This document shows positions 48,751 to 62,508 of a stretch of 64,000 bases of DNA, piece after piece (position 1 is the first letter of the stretch; each line of letters starts with the position of its first letter). The notes beneath the pieces are model-generated. The model saw only the letters and a list, made by a program, of their open reading frames with translations. It had not been told where the DNA came from and did no database searches. The translations under genes and the position numbers were made by a program. The stretch spans positions 13,827,310 through 13,891,309 of the forward strand of contig NW_023998417.1 of the NCBI RefSeq assembly GCF_014805625.2, in the 5' to 3' direction. This DNA is from Glossina fuscipes. Lineage: Eukaryota; Arthropoda; Insecta; Diptera; Glossinidae.

Positions 48751-49360
48751 TTTATACCATCATAGGTCATTTTACCTCATAATCTCTCTCTCTCTCTCTC
48801 TTTGTGATATGCTAAAGTCGGGAAAATGAAGGCAGGAAGTTGAAATTCGACACAAACATTCCATGATCGATTAAGAACTTCAGGTTAAAAAGTGTTAGCA
48901 ATTGAATAGAGGAACGTATACAAACGTATGTTAAAAAATATGGAAAAAAATTGCAATTAAAAGTTCATCATTATATATGGCTTTGTTAGAATCTGATGGG
49001 AACCCCTTTTTAAACTGAAAGTTATGGACAAAATTATAGAAAAAATGTGGGCGTGTATCTGCGCAAAACATAAGCATTGTTTTTTATCTTCATATGCCTA
49101 ATCGACCAAGGAATCTTTGTACCAAATTTCAGATTCCTATCTTTATTTTTGGGACTGTAGCGATTCCACAAATGTTATGGGTCAAAGTGCCCCATCGGTA
49201 TCGCGAAGACTAGACCAAGTGAGGGAAAGCTGATCATAGGTTTAAAGTTCTTTTCATACAAGTAAAAATCATCCAAAAATGCTAGAGCGTTACATGTTTT
49301 ATAATCATTTGTTTCAAGCCCAAAGGTTCAAAGAGGTCATATTGACCCATGCGGTAGTTG
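48751..49360. mobile_element. Candidate decayed dispersed repeat
   Basis: Phrases typical of fly non-coding repeats occur in order: TGTGGGCGTGTATCTGCGCA, TTTGTACCAAATTTCAGATT, TATTTTTGGGACTGTAGCGA, GGGTCAAAGTGCCCCATCGG, and later ATATTGACCCATGCGGTAG. The last two are related to each other. There is no coding capacity. A CT microsatellite at 48784-48801 lies at the left edge. Confidence 0.35.
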
Positions 49361-52300
49361 TGGCGTTAAATACAAGTTTATGGAATGACAAAAGTTACTG
49401 TGTTTCGCAAGACTTTGAAAGTTTTATGTAATTTTTATATTGAGTGCATAGATAACTGAATGTGCAACATTAGCTAAACAAAATTATTATTATGTGACTA
49501 TTTTGCAATTTCATTATTTGTCAGTCTGCCAAGAAAAAGCATGTTCTTAAACTATTTTTTCAATATTTTTTTCTTCTTTTTAATTTTTTTTTTTAGAAAA
49601 GTGCGTTTTCGCTTTAAAATTTTTTTTGTCATACGTATATTATGCAGTTAAATGCCGAGAATTAAGTCTAAAGTGAACGTTGCTAGCTGCAGGAACTGGT
49701 AATAATGAAACATATACGTGTAAAGTGAGACCTAACTAATATCAATACCGATTACATTGTTATTAAATTCCATCCACTCGTAGATGAAAATATTTCTCAC
49801 TGCCAGCCGAAAGATTTTCCTATAGCAACTATATGTATTGATTTGTCAGTTAGTAGGATTGTAGGACCAATATGCTTAGAAAATTAAACCAAGGCTAACT
49901 AAACTTCTTTAGTGCATTCGCCCAAATTTGGTAAATTTCGTAGCTTTAACGCAATGTAATGTAATGTAATAAGTGAATTGACCGGCTGGGACGGTTGATC
50001 AAAATATCTGTGATTTTGGCTCGATGGAACGGGGATGTAAAATTTCACTATTCATGTTGTAATTGATTTCCACTTCCTTTTATCTTCATACGTAGAGAAT
50101 CATTGCTTCTCAATAACCGCAAGGTACTCGCAGTTTATCAATAGTCGACGTCAAAAAGCAAATGTTTTTATCTTTTTATACGGAATGAGTTACGTTGTGC
50201 ATGAATTGCTTGACCGATAAAATCAGTTTTCAATTATGTTTGCCACAAATTATCAATCAACTGTCAATTATTGCTACGCAATTCAAGTGAAAATAACTTT
50301 GTAAATTCATAAAAAAAAATCAAACGAATCAGTTCGGTTTCATCAGAAAGTTTCACAATTTGCTAAGTGATTCCCACATTGGCTGGATATTGAACTTTTT
50401 AAATGTTGAACACACGGCCGTAATAGCATTAACTATTCACTACTTTAGACGAGAATAATGCATCTAATATTAATTTGCTTGTACATATATTAACTAAGAA
50501 TGGATTTAATTAGTTCAGTCTTGTCAAAGTCTGACAAATAAATTAGCAAATTTAAAATATCGGATAATCTTTAGGGAGTGTGAAGATGCGTAACAAAGCT
50601 AACAATATTGTTTGACACAATTATATACCTGTACATATATACAAGTACTTATTAGACTGCTCCAAGAAAGGAATGAAAGAATCCTTCTAGTTACATCACA
50701 ATCAGTTTAAATTAATTGAAATGAAAATAAGCCGTTTATCAGTTGATTATATAATCAATGCATAAGATTCGATACCGAAGTAGTTTAAAAAGTCCGAAGT
50801 TTTTTACAGAACTAAACATTGATAGGTATCTTGATCGAGCGAAAATGATTTACGAATATGTTTTAAGATATTTTCCAAAGCCTTGAAGAAAAGTGAGTGC
50901 GAAAAGATTTTTCTGTAATAGGTTGTGCATCTTCTTTCCGAAATTGTTTCGCTTGGAACGAGGAGGTTTAGCGTTCGGTAGCGGGAATTTTTAGACTTTC
51001 TACTCACTTATNNNNNNNNNNAAAAAAAACAAAACAAGGAATTCCGCTACTGACGGCATGGATAAACGATTGAATTGACTCTAAACCGGCTGATCAAATA
51101 CTTTGTAAATATTGCAAAATGAGTTGAAGGCAAAATTAGTTCACGTCGATTTCTTAGGGTTAATTAAGAATTTTTTGGGAAACATCTGATTTAGCTCTTT
51201 GACTTTAAAATATTTGGTGATAATTCATAAATTGGCAAACAATGCAAACGAATTTCATTCATAGAAAAAATAACACCACGTGAATCGATTCAAGTTTTTA
51301 TAGAACAGAGAAAATGTGCAGACAAACGTTATGAAATTGAGGCATTATTTACCATCGTCAACATTTATAGCTTTTCACATGGGAACTCCACACAATAGTG
51401 GCCATACGCAAGAACCGCTTTAGAACTTTCATCAACCTCTAAAGACGCGTTTTGCTCTAAAATGAATACTTTACAACTGTCATCAACCTGTAAAGTAACC
51501 ATTCGCAAGCCCGATTTCAAATTTGAGATAGATTAGTTTCTTGGAATGAATGATAAAAATTTTGTAATTTAAATCTCTTGATAAAAGCTCACTTACCCAT
51601 CTTTCAACCGAACTTTTTTTTAAATCACATATTTCTCATTTTGCCCAACCTAGCAAACCTAACAAACGCCACAAGAAAATTGCGTCCAAGCTCGCATAAT
51701 CGACATTGATTGTGAGTGACAAATAAACTTTGGTGTAGCAAAAAGATTAACGTAAATTGTATACCCGATCCCGTTTAAATGAAATTATTTCACAACCACA
51801 CTCGAATTTATTAATATTGAAAAGTCTTCGTAACGCACACTTGAAACAAAAGAACCGACGATAATGCAAGAATTATAATGAAATTTCTTTCAATTTTTAC
51901 ACTTTTCACAGTTTTTCACTGAAAAATATTTCATTAATTTATAAAAATTCGTATTTTTGCGCAAAACAGGGAGTTACCGGCGAACAGAAGCAAACTTTAT
52001 TAAGCAATAGTAAATTAAACAATGCTGCCAAACTATATCGTAAGAATTAATCGATTAGCGATTTCAGCTTTTATCGCTAATTTAGTAATTGATTAATTAA
52101 TGATCATTCATTATATTTTTACGATATAATGGAACCGATCCCTGCAAAATGGTTAAATCGATTACGGCTTGTCTGCGTTCCTGTCCTTCCAAATATTTTT
52201 TTTTGCATTCAGGAGCACATATGACTTACTAATAATTATTCAATAGACCCCCGAAGAAGGATATGTGTATCTGAACTGCGATTTCTTATAAGCACCACCA

Positions 52301-53700
52301 AAAACTGGGATGTGCCAGATTTATTGATCCAACAGAAGTTCATCTTGATTAAACGTGTTTTTACATAAGAACATAAAAATCGTATCACATCTATAACATC
52401 CCAGTTTTTAAAATATGTTCTTTGATCTAGATTAATATGTTTTATATTTAAGCCTTTTTTTCATTTTCACAATTTTATCCGCTCGAGAAACAAGAAAGTA
52501 TAGATTGATCGTATATTCAGATCATTTGATATATATATTTCTCGATTATTTTGCATACTACTGATAGGAAATATAAAACATTTTGTAGGCACCTAATGTA
52601 AACACATGCAATATACATGACTTCAGGTATTTTCATTAAATATTGCAGTAATTTTCATGCATGAATTCACAGAAAAATTTTAATATGTATTCAGGTATAT
52701 ATGCATATATACGTGTATATATACATGAGCGCATATATTTATGTAAAATGAAAAAGTCCAGGGAATTTAATCTTTTTCATGTTATTTTAATCAGTTATTT
52801 TATGCTTCTGACAACGGAAATGTTTTTTCAAAGCCATGAGGCGATAGCACAGTCGTATATAAAGCGAACGGGTTAACTTTTTAAAAGAATTTAAAAAAAA
52901 AATCGTAGACAAACGCTTTTTTGCTCTCTTTGCAATAAAAGTGGTTTCAAAATATTCAATGCTTCTTTATTTAAGTGAAAATGTCATTTAGAAAAATTAT
53001 TCAACCAAAAACTCTTTCTCTCCCTAAAGTAGTTTTTAAACATCGTACAGTTGGACGTTTTAAAATTAAGAAAAAATATCTTAAATAACTTTCTCATAAG
53101 CACAAAAGACAGCTGGAAAAAAGGACAAATCAGCAAATTTTCACTTAAGCCATCCAACGAGTTTATTTTTATTTTTTTTTTTTTGTAAAAGAAAAGCGTT
53201 TATCCAATTCCTGAAAGTAGAAAATGGTAACAAAGAAAAATTTCATGATGAGTTATAAAAATAATTTTTTACACGCACGTAAAGCATTAAGAACAGTTGG
53301 AAAAATCTTACTCGACTTAAGACAATTCTTAAGATTTTTTCTAACATTGATCTACGTACAGTGGATGGCGATTTACGTCGAACAGAGAATGTATAAATCA
53401 GGTCAATAAATATCACATCAATGATGGGTAGAAGTTGATACATTAAGTCGAAGTTTTGTAAAAATACTCTGTGTTTAAGCACAGCAAAAGAAGAGGCAGA
53501 ATGTGTGACGAAAAAATTCTCCTTTGTCGGAATCGTATCCTTACCGTTATAATCTTCAACCGCCGGCAGCAAAATGTTACTAAGCATTACTATAAACAAA
53601 GTCCTGTTGCTTTTTTCGATGAGTTTATCCTTTTTATATTCATTCATTCATCTCTTACACAGCACGAGGAATAAATTTTTGTTTTTTAATTAATCCCTTA
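49361..53700. other. Non-coding stretch with an assembly gap
   Basis: Nothing recognisable as a gene. A 134-codon minus-strand ORF at 53243-53647 has no family resemblance and overlaps + strand ORFs. AT-rich tracts are frequent. Confidence 0.35.
51012..51021. other. Assembly gap (10 N)
   Basis: Ten ambiguous bases lie directly before a run of A. Real gap length is unknown, so distances across this point are uncertain. Confidence 0.99.
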
Positions 53701-53776
53701 TGAAGATTGAAATGCGAGGATAAGCAATACAGACCTCATCACTCGGTTTCATGTTATTCACTATATTATTATTGCC

Positions 53777-53973
53777 TGATGCTAAGTGCTAAAATCAATC
53801 ATTGCTCACTACCATAAGTAAGGATTTTGCACTCCAAAGGGTGCTTTTTATAATCCGCAAAGAAACCGTGATGTTTTACAGCTGACTCATACTAAGAGCT
53901 AAAATCAATCATCGCTGGCTATGATAAGTAGCAATTTTACACTTCAAGAGTGCTGCTTCATGATCCAAAAAGC
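53777..53973. repeat. Diverged tandem duplication, about 110 bp period
   Basis: Copy 1 (from about 53777) has GCTAAAATCAATCATTGCTC, then CATAAGTAAGGATTTTGCAC, then GTGCTTTTTATAATCC. Copy 2 (from about 53887) has GCTAAAATCAATCATCGCTG, then GATAAGTAGCAATTTTACAC, then GTGCTGCTTCATGATCC. The order and spacing are conserved across about 85 bases. Confidence 0.65.
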
Positions 53974-56900
53974 AAGCAATCAAAAAAAAAAAACAAAAAC
54001 AAAAATTGCAAACGGTCAAATTATGGCTGCCGCATTTGCCTTAACGTATCATTTATCGGCCACCCTCTGTCTAGTCTCTCTACGTATTTTTCAGCGTTAC
54101 ACACAAAACAACCAACCCCCGAACTTATCCGCTCCCTGGTGATGTGAACAAATTCCAAAAAGTTAAAGTTTTTGTTTGATGTCTAATTAAATTTTCTATT
54201 ATTGTTTGAGGAAACCATCCTCTAGCCTTCGTAGAGGCAAAACGGCAGCGGCTAGTGCAAATAGCAGATTCATTAAATATGGTTGTTTTAATTAAAAGTC
54301 ACACTACCACCGCACCCGTACACACACACACTCAACTATGGAATTTAACTAATATGTAAAAATTTTAATTGTAAAAGCGAAACGTGAAAAACTGAAAAGC
54401 AACATTTTTTCGGAGCAACCTTTATAAATAATTAAAAATATTAAATTAGTCGTAAAAGTCAGCTGATCACTGGATTATGTTTCAATTAAACTGAATTTTA
54501 ATAGCTTTGCAAAGGCATACGTTCTGTAAGCAAATAGTTAAGGTGTTCTTCATGGTCTTCGCTTCAAATCGAGTCAAGGCCAGGCAGAAGCCTCGCCAGC
54601 TAAATAAATTTCCTTAAGTGAATAGAAGAACTTATATGTTATTTTTGTTATTACTCTTGTTGTTGTTATTACTTTTTTTTTTTTTTTTTTTAATGTGCAA
54701 CAGGAAATTGCTGAAACAAGCGCAATTTCTTTGTAAAAAGATTTTTCTCGTGTTGTTCTTCTTTATGTTGTCGCTATTCGGGCAACTGTTTGCACAGTAA
54801 TTTCGCCTGAAGAAATGGTTTGCGTGACAAGAAAAATAAACACGCTCTCGAAGGAAAAAGAGCAAAGGAAGAAGTACATATAACTTTATATAGGATCTGT
54901 CTACATTTTGATCAAGATTTTTATTTATAAATCAATTTTTTTCAAATTAAATGATTAATGAATGAATAGTAAAATCTTTGTTGCGCTTAGCAATAAGGCT
55001 CAAATTTGGTATTAATTTGTACTTTCGCCAGACTAAGGTAAGAAATTAGTTAAATCGATTGTGGAAATCACCCACGATTCCAAAGTAAGAAACTTTTCTT
55101 CTATTCCTTCGGCTTAATAATTTTCCCTTCGGTCATGTTAGATGCGGGGAAATATAATAGATCCATATTTATTGGAAAACTAGTAAGCAGAAGGAGGTTA
55201 TCCAAAACTTTCCTTTAACTCAAACTTTAAATTTTCTTAAATCATTATACCAAAAATGTTGCCTATATTCTAGTTGAGATATTACAAACGCGCCACAATC
55301 TAACATGCAATTACATTAAGGATCTTGCATAAAAATTCCTTTCAGACACATAAACATTCCGAGACAAAAGCCATTTGAAAAGGGAAAAAAAGCGGAAAAA
55401 GAAACCATAAAACGAAGTTGTGGTAAACTCTATTAATGAATCAACTCTTTGCATGCGTTTATATGTGCGTTGTCTACTCCAGGCGTACATGTCCGACAGC
55501 ATCAGCATCACCGAGAGATAGCAAGCCAAAAATTGAAAAGGAAGACATAACGTATTCCTAACGAAAGCAAACGTTGACATCAAAAAGCATGTATTCGGCG
55601 TAGACACACACATAAATGAGTTATGCCTACAAGCGCATTTATGTCGGCATGTACTTTCGAACATAGAGAGCACTTGAAGATTCGAGTTTTAAGTATCATA
55701 TCTGGCACCATGGATGTATGTATTACAAATATTAATCAACCCGATATCTAGCAAATGAATTATGAGAATATCCGACGACTCCGTATGCATAAAATTATTT
55801 GAGGAGGACTAGTTTAAATTAGTCGATTCTCGAATCGAGATATCAGGTTATAGTTTATAAAAAATTCTCATCGGTTGCTTCCACTTTTCAATCAGGCTAA
55901 ACGCTGATCGCAGTATTAGGAACATTAACTAATTAATGCAAAGACTTTTATTCCACGTGAAATTTAGCCATCTTCACTCACGTTTGTCATATAGAAATGC
56001 GCGTTAAGCGATAGTTTGCTCTTTTGCTAGAGCGAGATTATCCTCTGTACTATATATTGCTTAAAAGCATGAAGTGTTGTAAAAGAAACAATTACACAGT
56101 AAACTAAATGCCACTTAAAATCCTTTGAAACATTAATGAGAAGCACGGACGGATGGGTTGTTTTCTGTGCTGTTGTTGTTCCAATGTTAATAATCCGAAA
56201 TTACATTGAACTAGCTTGACGTGGGCAACGATTCTAGATATCTCTTTTACCGCACTCCCGAGCTGGTATCGAAACATTCGATGAGAAGTAAAAGCAATTT
56301 TAGTTTCTCTTCTTCCGTCTTCTTCGTCATAAATGACAGCAAAATTCACTTAATTATAGACTGAATTCAATTAAATACTTTTCCTATAACTTTGGCTAAT
56401 AAGTAATTATCGTAACCCATCCCCCCATCCATGCTCGGCATATTTGCGTTTGGTTGTGCTATCCAATAAGTGTTTTGCTGTTGGCGATATACAAACTTGT
56501 TGCCATTTAACATTTTCGAATCAATAAACCTCCGCACAGACCTTGGATGTGAGTTCACCAAGAATTGATTTTCATTTTTATATGCAATACAAGATAGAAA
56601 TTTTCAAGACTTCAAACGTAGTCGTCAGGCAAATTTTATAAAATAACCCTTAACGAAAGAAAAGAGAGAGAAAAAGGAAAGAAAAATCTTATAAATTAAA
56701 TTAGGCATACGGAGCATATGCTGACGTCCTGTCTGACTTCACACCATTGTCTCAGAATATCAGAAATGTACACATTTTTAATACTTAATAATAGCTAACC
56801 ACAATGGCGTGTTATTTCAAAACTAATAAATCATTTAAGTGGATACGAACTTTGTTGAATATCTTACCATTAATTAACAGTAAATTTAATTGAAGAGAAT

Positions 56901-58400
56901 AACGTTCGTCTAGTTCACGCAAATGCACGCTAAGTCTGTGTGCCAAAAATTTCCTTCAAGTTAAGTTTTCTTCCATTTTTTTTTTTTCTTGTTTTTGCTA
57001 AACCATAACGAACCGAATATGCCACATAAGTGAAAGGGCCTACGCAAAGGGAAAACAAAAAAAAAAAGAAAACTAGAAACAACACAAAGAGAAATAAACT
57101 TTTCAAGGTAGAGGAGAGTGAACTTGAAATTACTTATGTACATATATATATATATGTGTGTATATATTTTCATTTATAGACAACACATCGTCTCACTGGT
57201 CGCCATTTAATATTTTATATTTACTCTGAACTGAACAACAGTCAGTCAGAAAAAGGTCAGCTGGGCTGGGATCCAATTAGTGATAAGAATCGCAATGTAC
57301 GCCATATGCCACACGCCATACGCTATACGCTATACGCTATACGCCAAAAGTGTACAGGTTTCGCTTTGTATTTGTCGGCAACGTTTTCGTCGAAAATAAA
57401 ACACAATGATTATAGCTGTTACCACTGAAAGACGGTCGATTGCGTAAACTTGCAAAAAGCAAATTGAAAAGAGAGAAAGCGAAATAAAACAAGTAAAAAA
57501 ACTACATTTACCCATAAATACGTTTCAAATACCATAAACACCCACAATAGATCAAAAGTATTTCTAAGTCAAACTAACGAACGACATCATCATCATTGCG
57601 GCTAATTGCAATAATAATAATCTAACTTATAAGTGTTGCTTACGAAAAACTGATGTTGAAATTTGCGAATTGTTTTGTGCTTGTAAAAGTCTTTGTTGAC
57701 ATTGCGGGTCCGCAGCTAATGTACAAAAACTCTACAATTTGAAATAAATTAATTCCAGTATATACCAAATTAGCTTGAGGCGATCTTAGCGGAAAGGAAG
57801 CGGATTTGGGATTGGCAAACACAAAAGACAAGTGGAAATGAAAAGGTGCCTCGCAATGCCAATGAATGTATGCAAAACTATTAGACTAAATGTAGGTATA
57901 ATTAAAATAAAATCTTAAAAACGGGCCACGCGGAACCATGTTAGCTCCGGTTACTTCAATTTTTATCTCACTGCCTTGAAGAGTTAATAGCAACTTCAAA
58001 AGAGTGTCGAGCCATTTAAAATCGTTTTTCCGAAAATATAATCCGGACTTCGCTACATTTTCACTGATTTATTCAATAAATTTTCGTTTTCCTTTTTATG
58101 ATACAAAATTTGTAACCTTCAACCGCATAGTAAGGAAAGTCAAGTAAAACTTTATTTTGCGAGTATTTTCTCGCCTCGAGTTTTTGGTTCATGGAATTTC
58201 AAAGAATGTCCATAAAAGCATATTAATAAAACTATTCAACTCGCTTCGAAGTAAATGTTTTTATAATTAATAATAAAATAAATATTATATATAGTTATGT
58301 AATTTAATATAAAACGTAAGCAAAGGAAGGAGGGCTGAGTCTTCGATATGCACCAATGCACATGCTTTACACTTAGCTTAGCACTTGCGAAAATATCTTT
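53974..58400. other. Non-coding stretch
   Basis: No recognised gene. It holds T-rich runs, a small array of ATACGCT units at 57315-57344, and short ORFs on both strands, the longest at 55311-55673 (minus, 120 codons, unrecognised). Confidence 0.35.
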
Positions 58401-58410
58401 TGAAGGCTAC

Positions 58411-58550
58411 AGCCTGGCCAAGTAGGCTTAGTCCGCATGCCCGGGTTTAATTCCAAATGCCACAGATCATAGTGAATGTTCAGTCCGAAGAACCATAACA
58501 CTTAGCGGCTGGGGCCGCTTGATACCTCCCACTCTCTCTTTACACTTCTT
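58411..58550. repeat. Possible tRNA-derived SINE remnant
   Basis: TGGCCAAGTAGG (58415-58426) resembles a pol III A box, and GGTTTAATTCC (58444-58454) a B box, but they are only about 29 bases apart instead of the roughly 44 of a tRNA. The following stretch is GC-richer than its surroundings (AGCGGCTGGGGCCGCTTG). It could be a SINE head with a deletion, or chance. Confidence 0.25.
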
Positions 58551-59287
58551 CTTGACAATCAACATGTTATACGTGTCAGGGCCATTCTCTGAACGAGTGG
58601 TCATAATTTCATAAAACAAAAGGTAGCGTTAAGCTTTCTTATACTCTTAAATGTTTGTTTATAGTGTTAATATAGTGAAATCTGTTGAAATATTTTTCAA
58701 TTCCAATTAGTTATATTCTTCAATATTTCACAAGAGCAATAAAATTTCAAGCGATAGCTCCTTATTGGACTCTGGATGAATAAGAAAAAAGAATTTTTAA
58801 ATTTTTTGCGCACATAACGTTTCGAGAACGTATCGCTTGGACTCATAAGGCTGACAATGTAGATGAAAGGTGAAAACCTCTTTTTAAGTTTAAATTATTA
58901 AAGATTAATTTTATAAATCACATCTCTACGCACATATACACAATGTAAATATGAAATATTTTATTGATTTAAAATGAATGAAAACTGGCGGCTTTCATGA
59001 TAAGCATAATAAATATTACCTGCGGCCATCTACACCTGTGTCTATACATGTTGCATTTAAAAACGATTTACAAAATGGCGAAAGCTATCGAAAAGAGAAT
59101 ATTTACGTACGACTTTAATGTGTCTTTCAAAAAATTATCCCACTCGGCTACGTGTTAGTTAATATTTCTGACCGGAAAAATAATTATTTTTCAATTAAGA
59201 ATTTAATTATATTCTCTAGTTTGTTTTATGGCTAATGAACAATGGAATTGCATTGGCATTGTCTTGCATATCAGAGATCCCTTGAAA

Positions 59288-59306
59288 TATATATATATAT
59301 ATATAT
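59288..59306. repeat. (AT)n microsatellite
   Basis: Short pure AT array between otherwise unremarkable sequence. Confidence 0.85.
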
Positions 59307-59603
59307 AATGGGCAGAGATCACGAACTACTGGCACTAGCCATAGAATGGCAAGCGTAACTTGCAGAGGAGTGCAATTAAATGCGAAAATTTCAAAATAAG
59401 GATAAACAAGTGTTCAACTATAGCCACGGAAACTCGTATAATTAATAATTAATCGGAAAATTTCTAATATTTAGATAAAGGATTCACCATAAGGCGCATA
59501 CAAATCTGTCTCCGAATTTTGTTTTTTTTTTTTTTTAATGAATGTGTTCCATACTGTGCCTTAATGTTTGTCTCCTCTTTGTTTCTCTATACTTTCTTTC
59601 CAG

Positions 59604-60150
59604 ACAATCTAAATATTTGCAACTTGTATCTGTCCAGAACGTAAAGAACTGACTGTATTCTATACTACTACTCTACTACTCTACTACTACTACTACTACA
59701 ACTACTACTAGTACTATCTATTACGAACAAAAACAACATAATATACTCAAATCATAAATTTCACAGCGATTTACACCTTTAAGCCACAAACACAATATAA
59801 CAACGAGAATAAGAGCAACAAAATCAAACACTTGGAAATTAATCTGCACAAAGAATAAATCGAGTATAGAAAGAAAACTACCAACCAACGTTAGCGGAAA
59901 TAGTAGAACAGTAGAGCACGAGAGAGAGAGAGAGAGAGAGTGAAATAGATAGACAGAGTAGAACAAACTCAGGCGTAGAGGATAATAACACTAGTGTTAC
60001 AGTAACAGTAGCGGTGAAGATGGTATTAATGAAGCTGATGATGATTTCTCAAGGATAAATAATTCTGATGAATAATTGAGCATTCAGTGCATCATATAAA
60101 ACGTATTAGAATAAAATCAGAAAGAAAGAAATAAAAAACAAAGGAGGAAA
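59604..60150 (+). other. Probable 5' UTR of gene C
   Basis: A pyrimidine-rich tract ending CTTTCTTTCCAG at 59603 suggests a 3' splice site, so this is likely a 5' non-coding stretch joined to the first coding exon. It contains (CTA)n at 59663-59710 and (GA)n at 59919-59942. The transcription start is not visible. Confidence 0.35.
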
Positions 60151-60159
60151 ATGTCGAGT
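60151..60159 (+). CDS. Gene C coding exon 1 (MSS)
   Basis: Three codons only, ATG TCG AGT, then donor GTAAGT at 60160. It joins in phase 0 to 60259, giving MSSLLFMDESNGNS. If it were skipped, the ATG at 60268 would be the next in-frame start. Confidence 0.7.
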
Positions 60160-62474
60160 GTAAGTTTAATGCAATATATTACGATGTTTATCGTTTTTTA
60201 TTCAAATTCTTTTATTCATTTTTCTTCCCTTTTAAATATGTATGTATCGATACAATAGCTATTGTTTATGGACGAATCGAATGGTAACAGTATGTATGCT
60301 ACGACAGCGACAAGAACGGCGCCAAATGCGAATGCGAATGCGAATGCGAATGCGAATGCGAATGCGAATGCAACTAACAACAATAACACTAACATCAATA
60401 ACATCAACATTCACAATAATAACAATAATTTAAATGCGAATATAAATAGTATGTCAAACAATAGCATCAACAATATCATGACGGCTGCTTCAAGTGCAGC
60501 AGCAGCAGCGCCCGCCTGCCTACCTACAACTGCCTCAAACGAGGATCTTAGCCAAAGTCTTTCCGAATATACGGACGCCGATGAAAGCATATCAGCACCA
60601 ACTGAATTTCTGGCCGAAGTAAGTTTAACAGAAGCATAGAATGAATTCTCTGACGCAATTAAACTTTGTTTGAAACTAGATAAAAAGGAAAGTTTTCTCT
60701 CCTTTTATGCTTTTCACTTTTTTTTTTCTTCCACAAAATCATTCCTCTTTCACATTTTACGCTTATCAATGACAAACTGACTGTGTAGCTCTTATACCCG
60801 ACCCCGGAAAATGGTCTGCCATTAGCTTTGTCTTTTGTGTTTATCAACTCATTCAGACGTCTCTCCTCCGTCAGTGCATGACAACCGTTCTGATTGTAAA
60901 CCTCGCAAAAAAGTTTGAGGACACGGTTCATAAATTCGTGGCTTATGATTTTACATAAAATTTGCAAATGGGGCTTGACTCGTCTTTAATAGCTGCATAA
61001 ATGTAAAAATTTGAAAGGAGAGAAGACGAGTTCGGCGAACACAAGGGACTTCTGTTTAAGGCGTAATAAAGACAGTTATCGGACTTGTATAAAACTTCAC
61101 TGTGGATTGGTCTGCTAGCTGGTTTACTATGGGTGAAGCACTTTGCGATTTTTAAATATTTTTGCTTACTATGCTACGGGAGCGACGATGCGCCCTAAAC
61201 CGGATTTTTCTTTCGAGCTCGTTTTCATTTCTTTACATTTAAACGTTGAACATGTTAACTCAAACCTTACATAATAGAAGCATTTCTATACAAACTCAGT
61301 TAATACCTTTCGTAGCATGGCATGGCGTTGAAAAATAAAATTAGTTTCCTTTTTTCCACAAATTTAGTGTTTCGTTACACACAGAATACTAAAATAAGGC
61401 AAAAAACTATAAATGCTTTCAGTCGACTCTTGAATACCCATCACAATGTATGTGTCCAGTGCATTTTAAATTTAAATTGCATTTATAGCATTGCATGTCA
61501 TGCGAACGAAGGCGAATAAGAGGAGAAAACATGCAGAGGCGTCCCCGCAATGATTATACGAAGAAAAATGGCTGTAGTGAAATAAATTTACTCGTGTTAT
61601 TTGTAAGGCCATCACTGGTTAGGTCCAAGTGTTCCATGAATGAAACGTCACTCTGCTGTTACGTAAGGAATAAATAAGCGGTATTCTCTTCCATGGTATA
61701 CTTGTTCTTTGGGGAAAGAAAAGTTTTCCGCTTTCGATGGTAAAAATACTAATAACTGTTTAAATATTTTAATACGTATGTGGGCAAAGTTTTCTTTGCT
61801 TGTTTTCCTTTTAAGAGGGAAAACATTAAAATCATAATTATGAAATTGTTAAAGCATAAAATTAATTTTTATTTGCAACCTCCATTAAGCAAAGGGGCGG
61901 CTTTTAGCCGAGTGTAATAAACAAACTTCTGTAAGCTTTCAATGTTGTAAACATTGGCAACTGGAATCAGTTAATATGAATGGTTTTGTTTAAGTACAAA
62001 CGTATTTGTGTGCTTGCTAAAGAAAAGAAAATCATTGCTACGGATTTTTTAATTTTCACTCTCACCGCTCTCAGAGAACAGAAGTATGCTAATTTTGTCT
62101 TTCTTTTGGTAACCGGACGGATAGCCATTACATAGGAAAATTCAAAGGTACATTTTTGAATAACTCATATAAATTAAAACACCCTTCTGTTGATGGGAGA
62201 CGCGTCGATGTACGCCTTACAAGTTGTTAACATTCGTTCTTGTTAATGGCAACGTGATGCATATTCAACTCTTATCTCAATTTGCTTAAAGCAATGTTTT
62301 AGCTGACTAGTTGTGACTTTTCATTGTGAATTTCCATGGACTTGACCATGATATGGCAAAGATCTAAATCTATGTGAGGCCTCTACACAAGCTGAATAGT
62401 CAGTAGCGGCATTCGGTTTCGTTTCTGTCCTGAACTAGCTTGCAAAACAAGCCCCTAGCAAGTATCTAACTATC

Positions 62475-62508
<34 letters not shown>

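Noticed and set aside
53243..53647. 134-codon minus-strand ORF
   Set aside because: No recognised motif and overlaps + strand ORFs; composition follows the local AT bias.
55311..55673. 120-codon minus-strand ORF with many Cys and Phe
   Set aside because: No regular cysteine spacing and no family resemblance; likely chance.
60216..60410. Minus-strand ORF with a repeated Phe-Ala pattern
   Set aside because: Shadow of the GCGAAT array in gene C exon 2.
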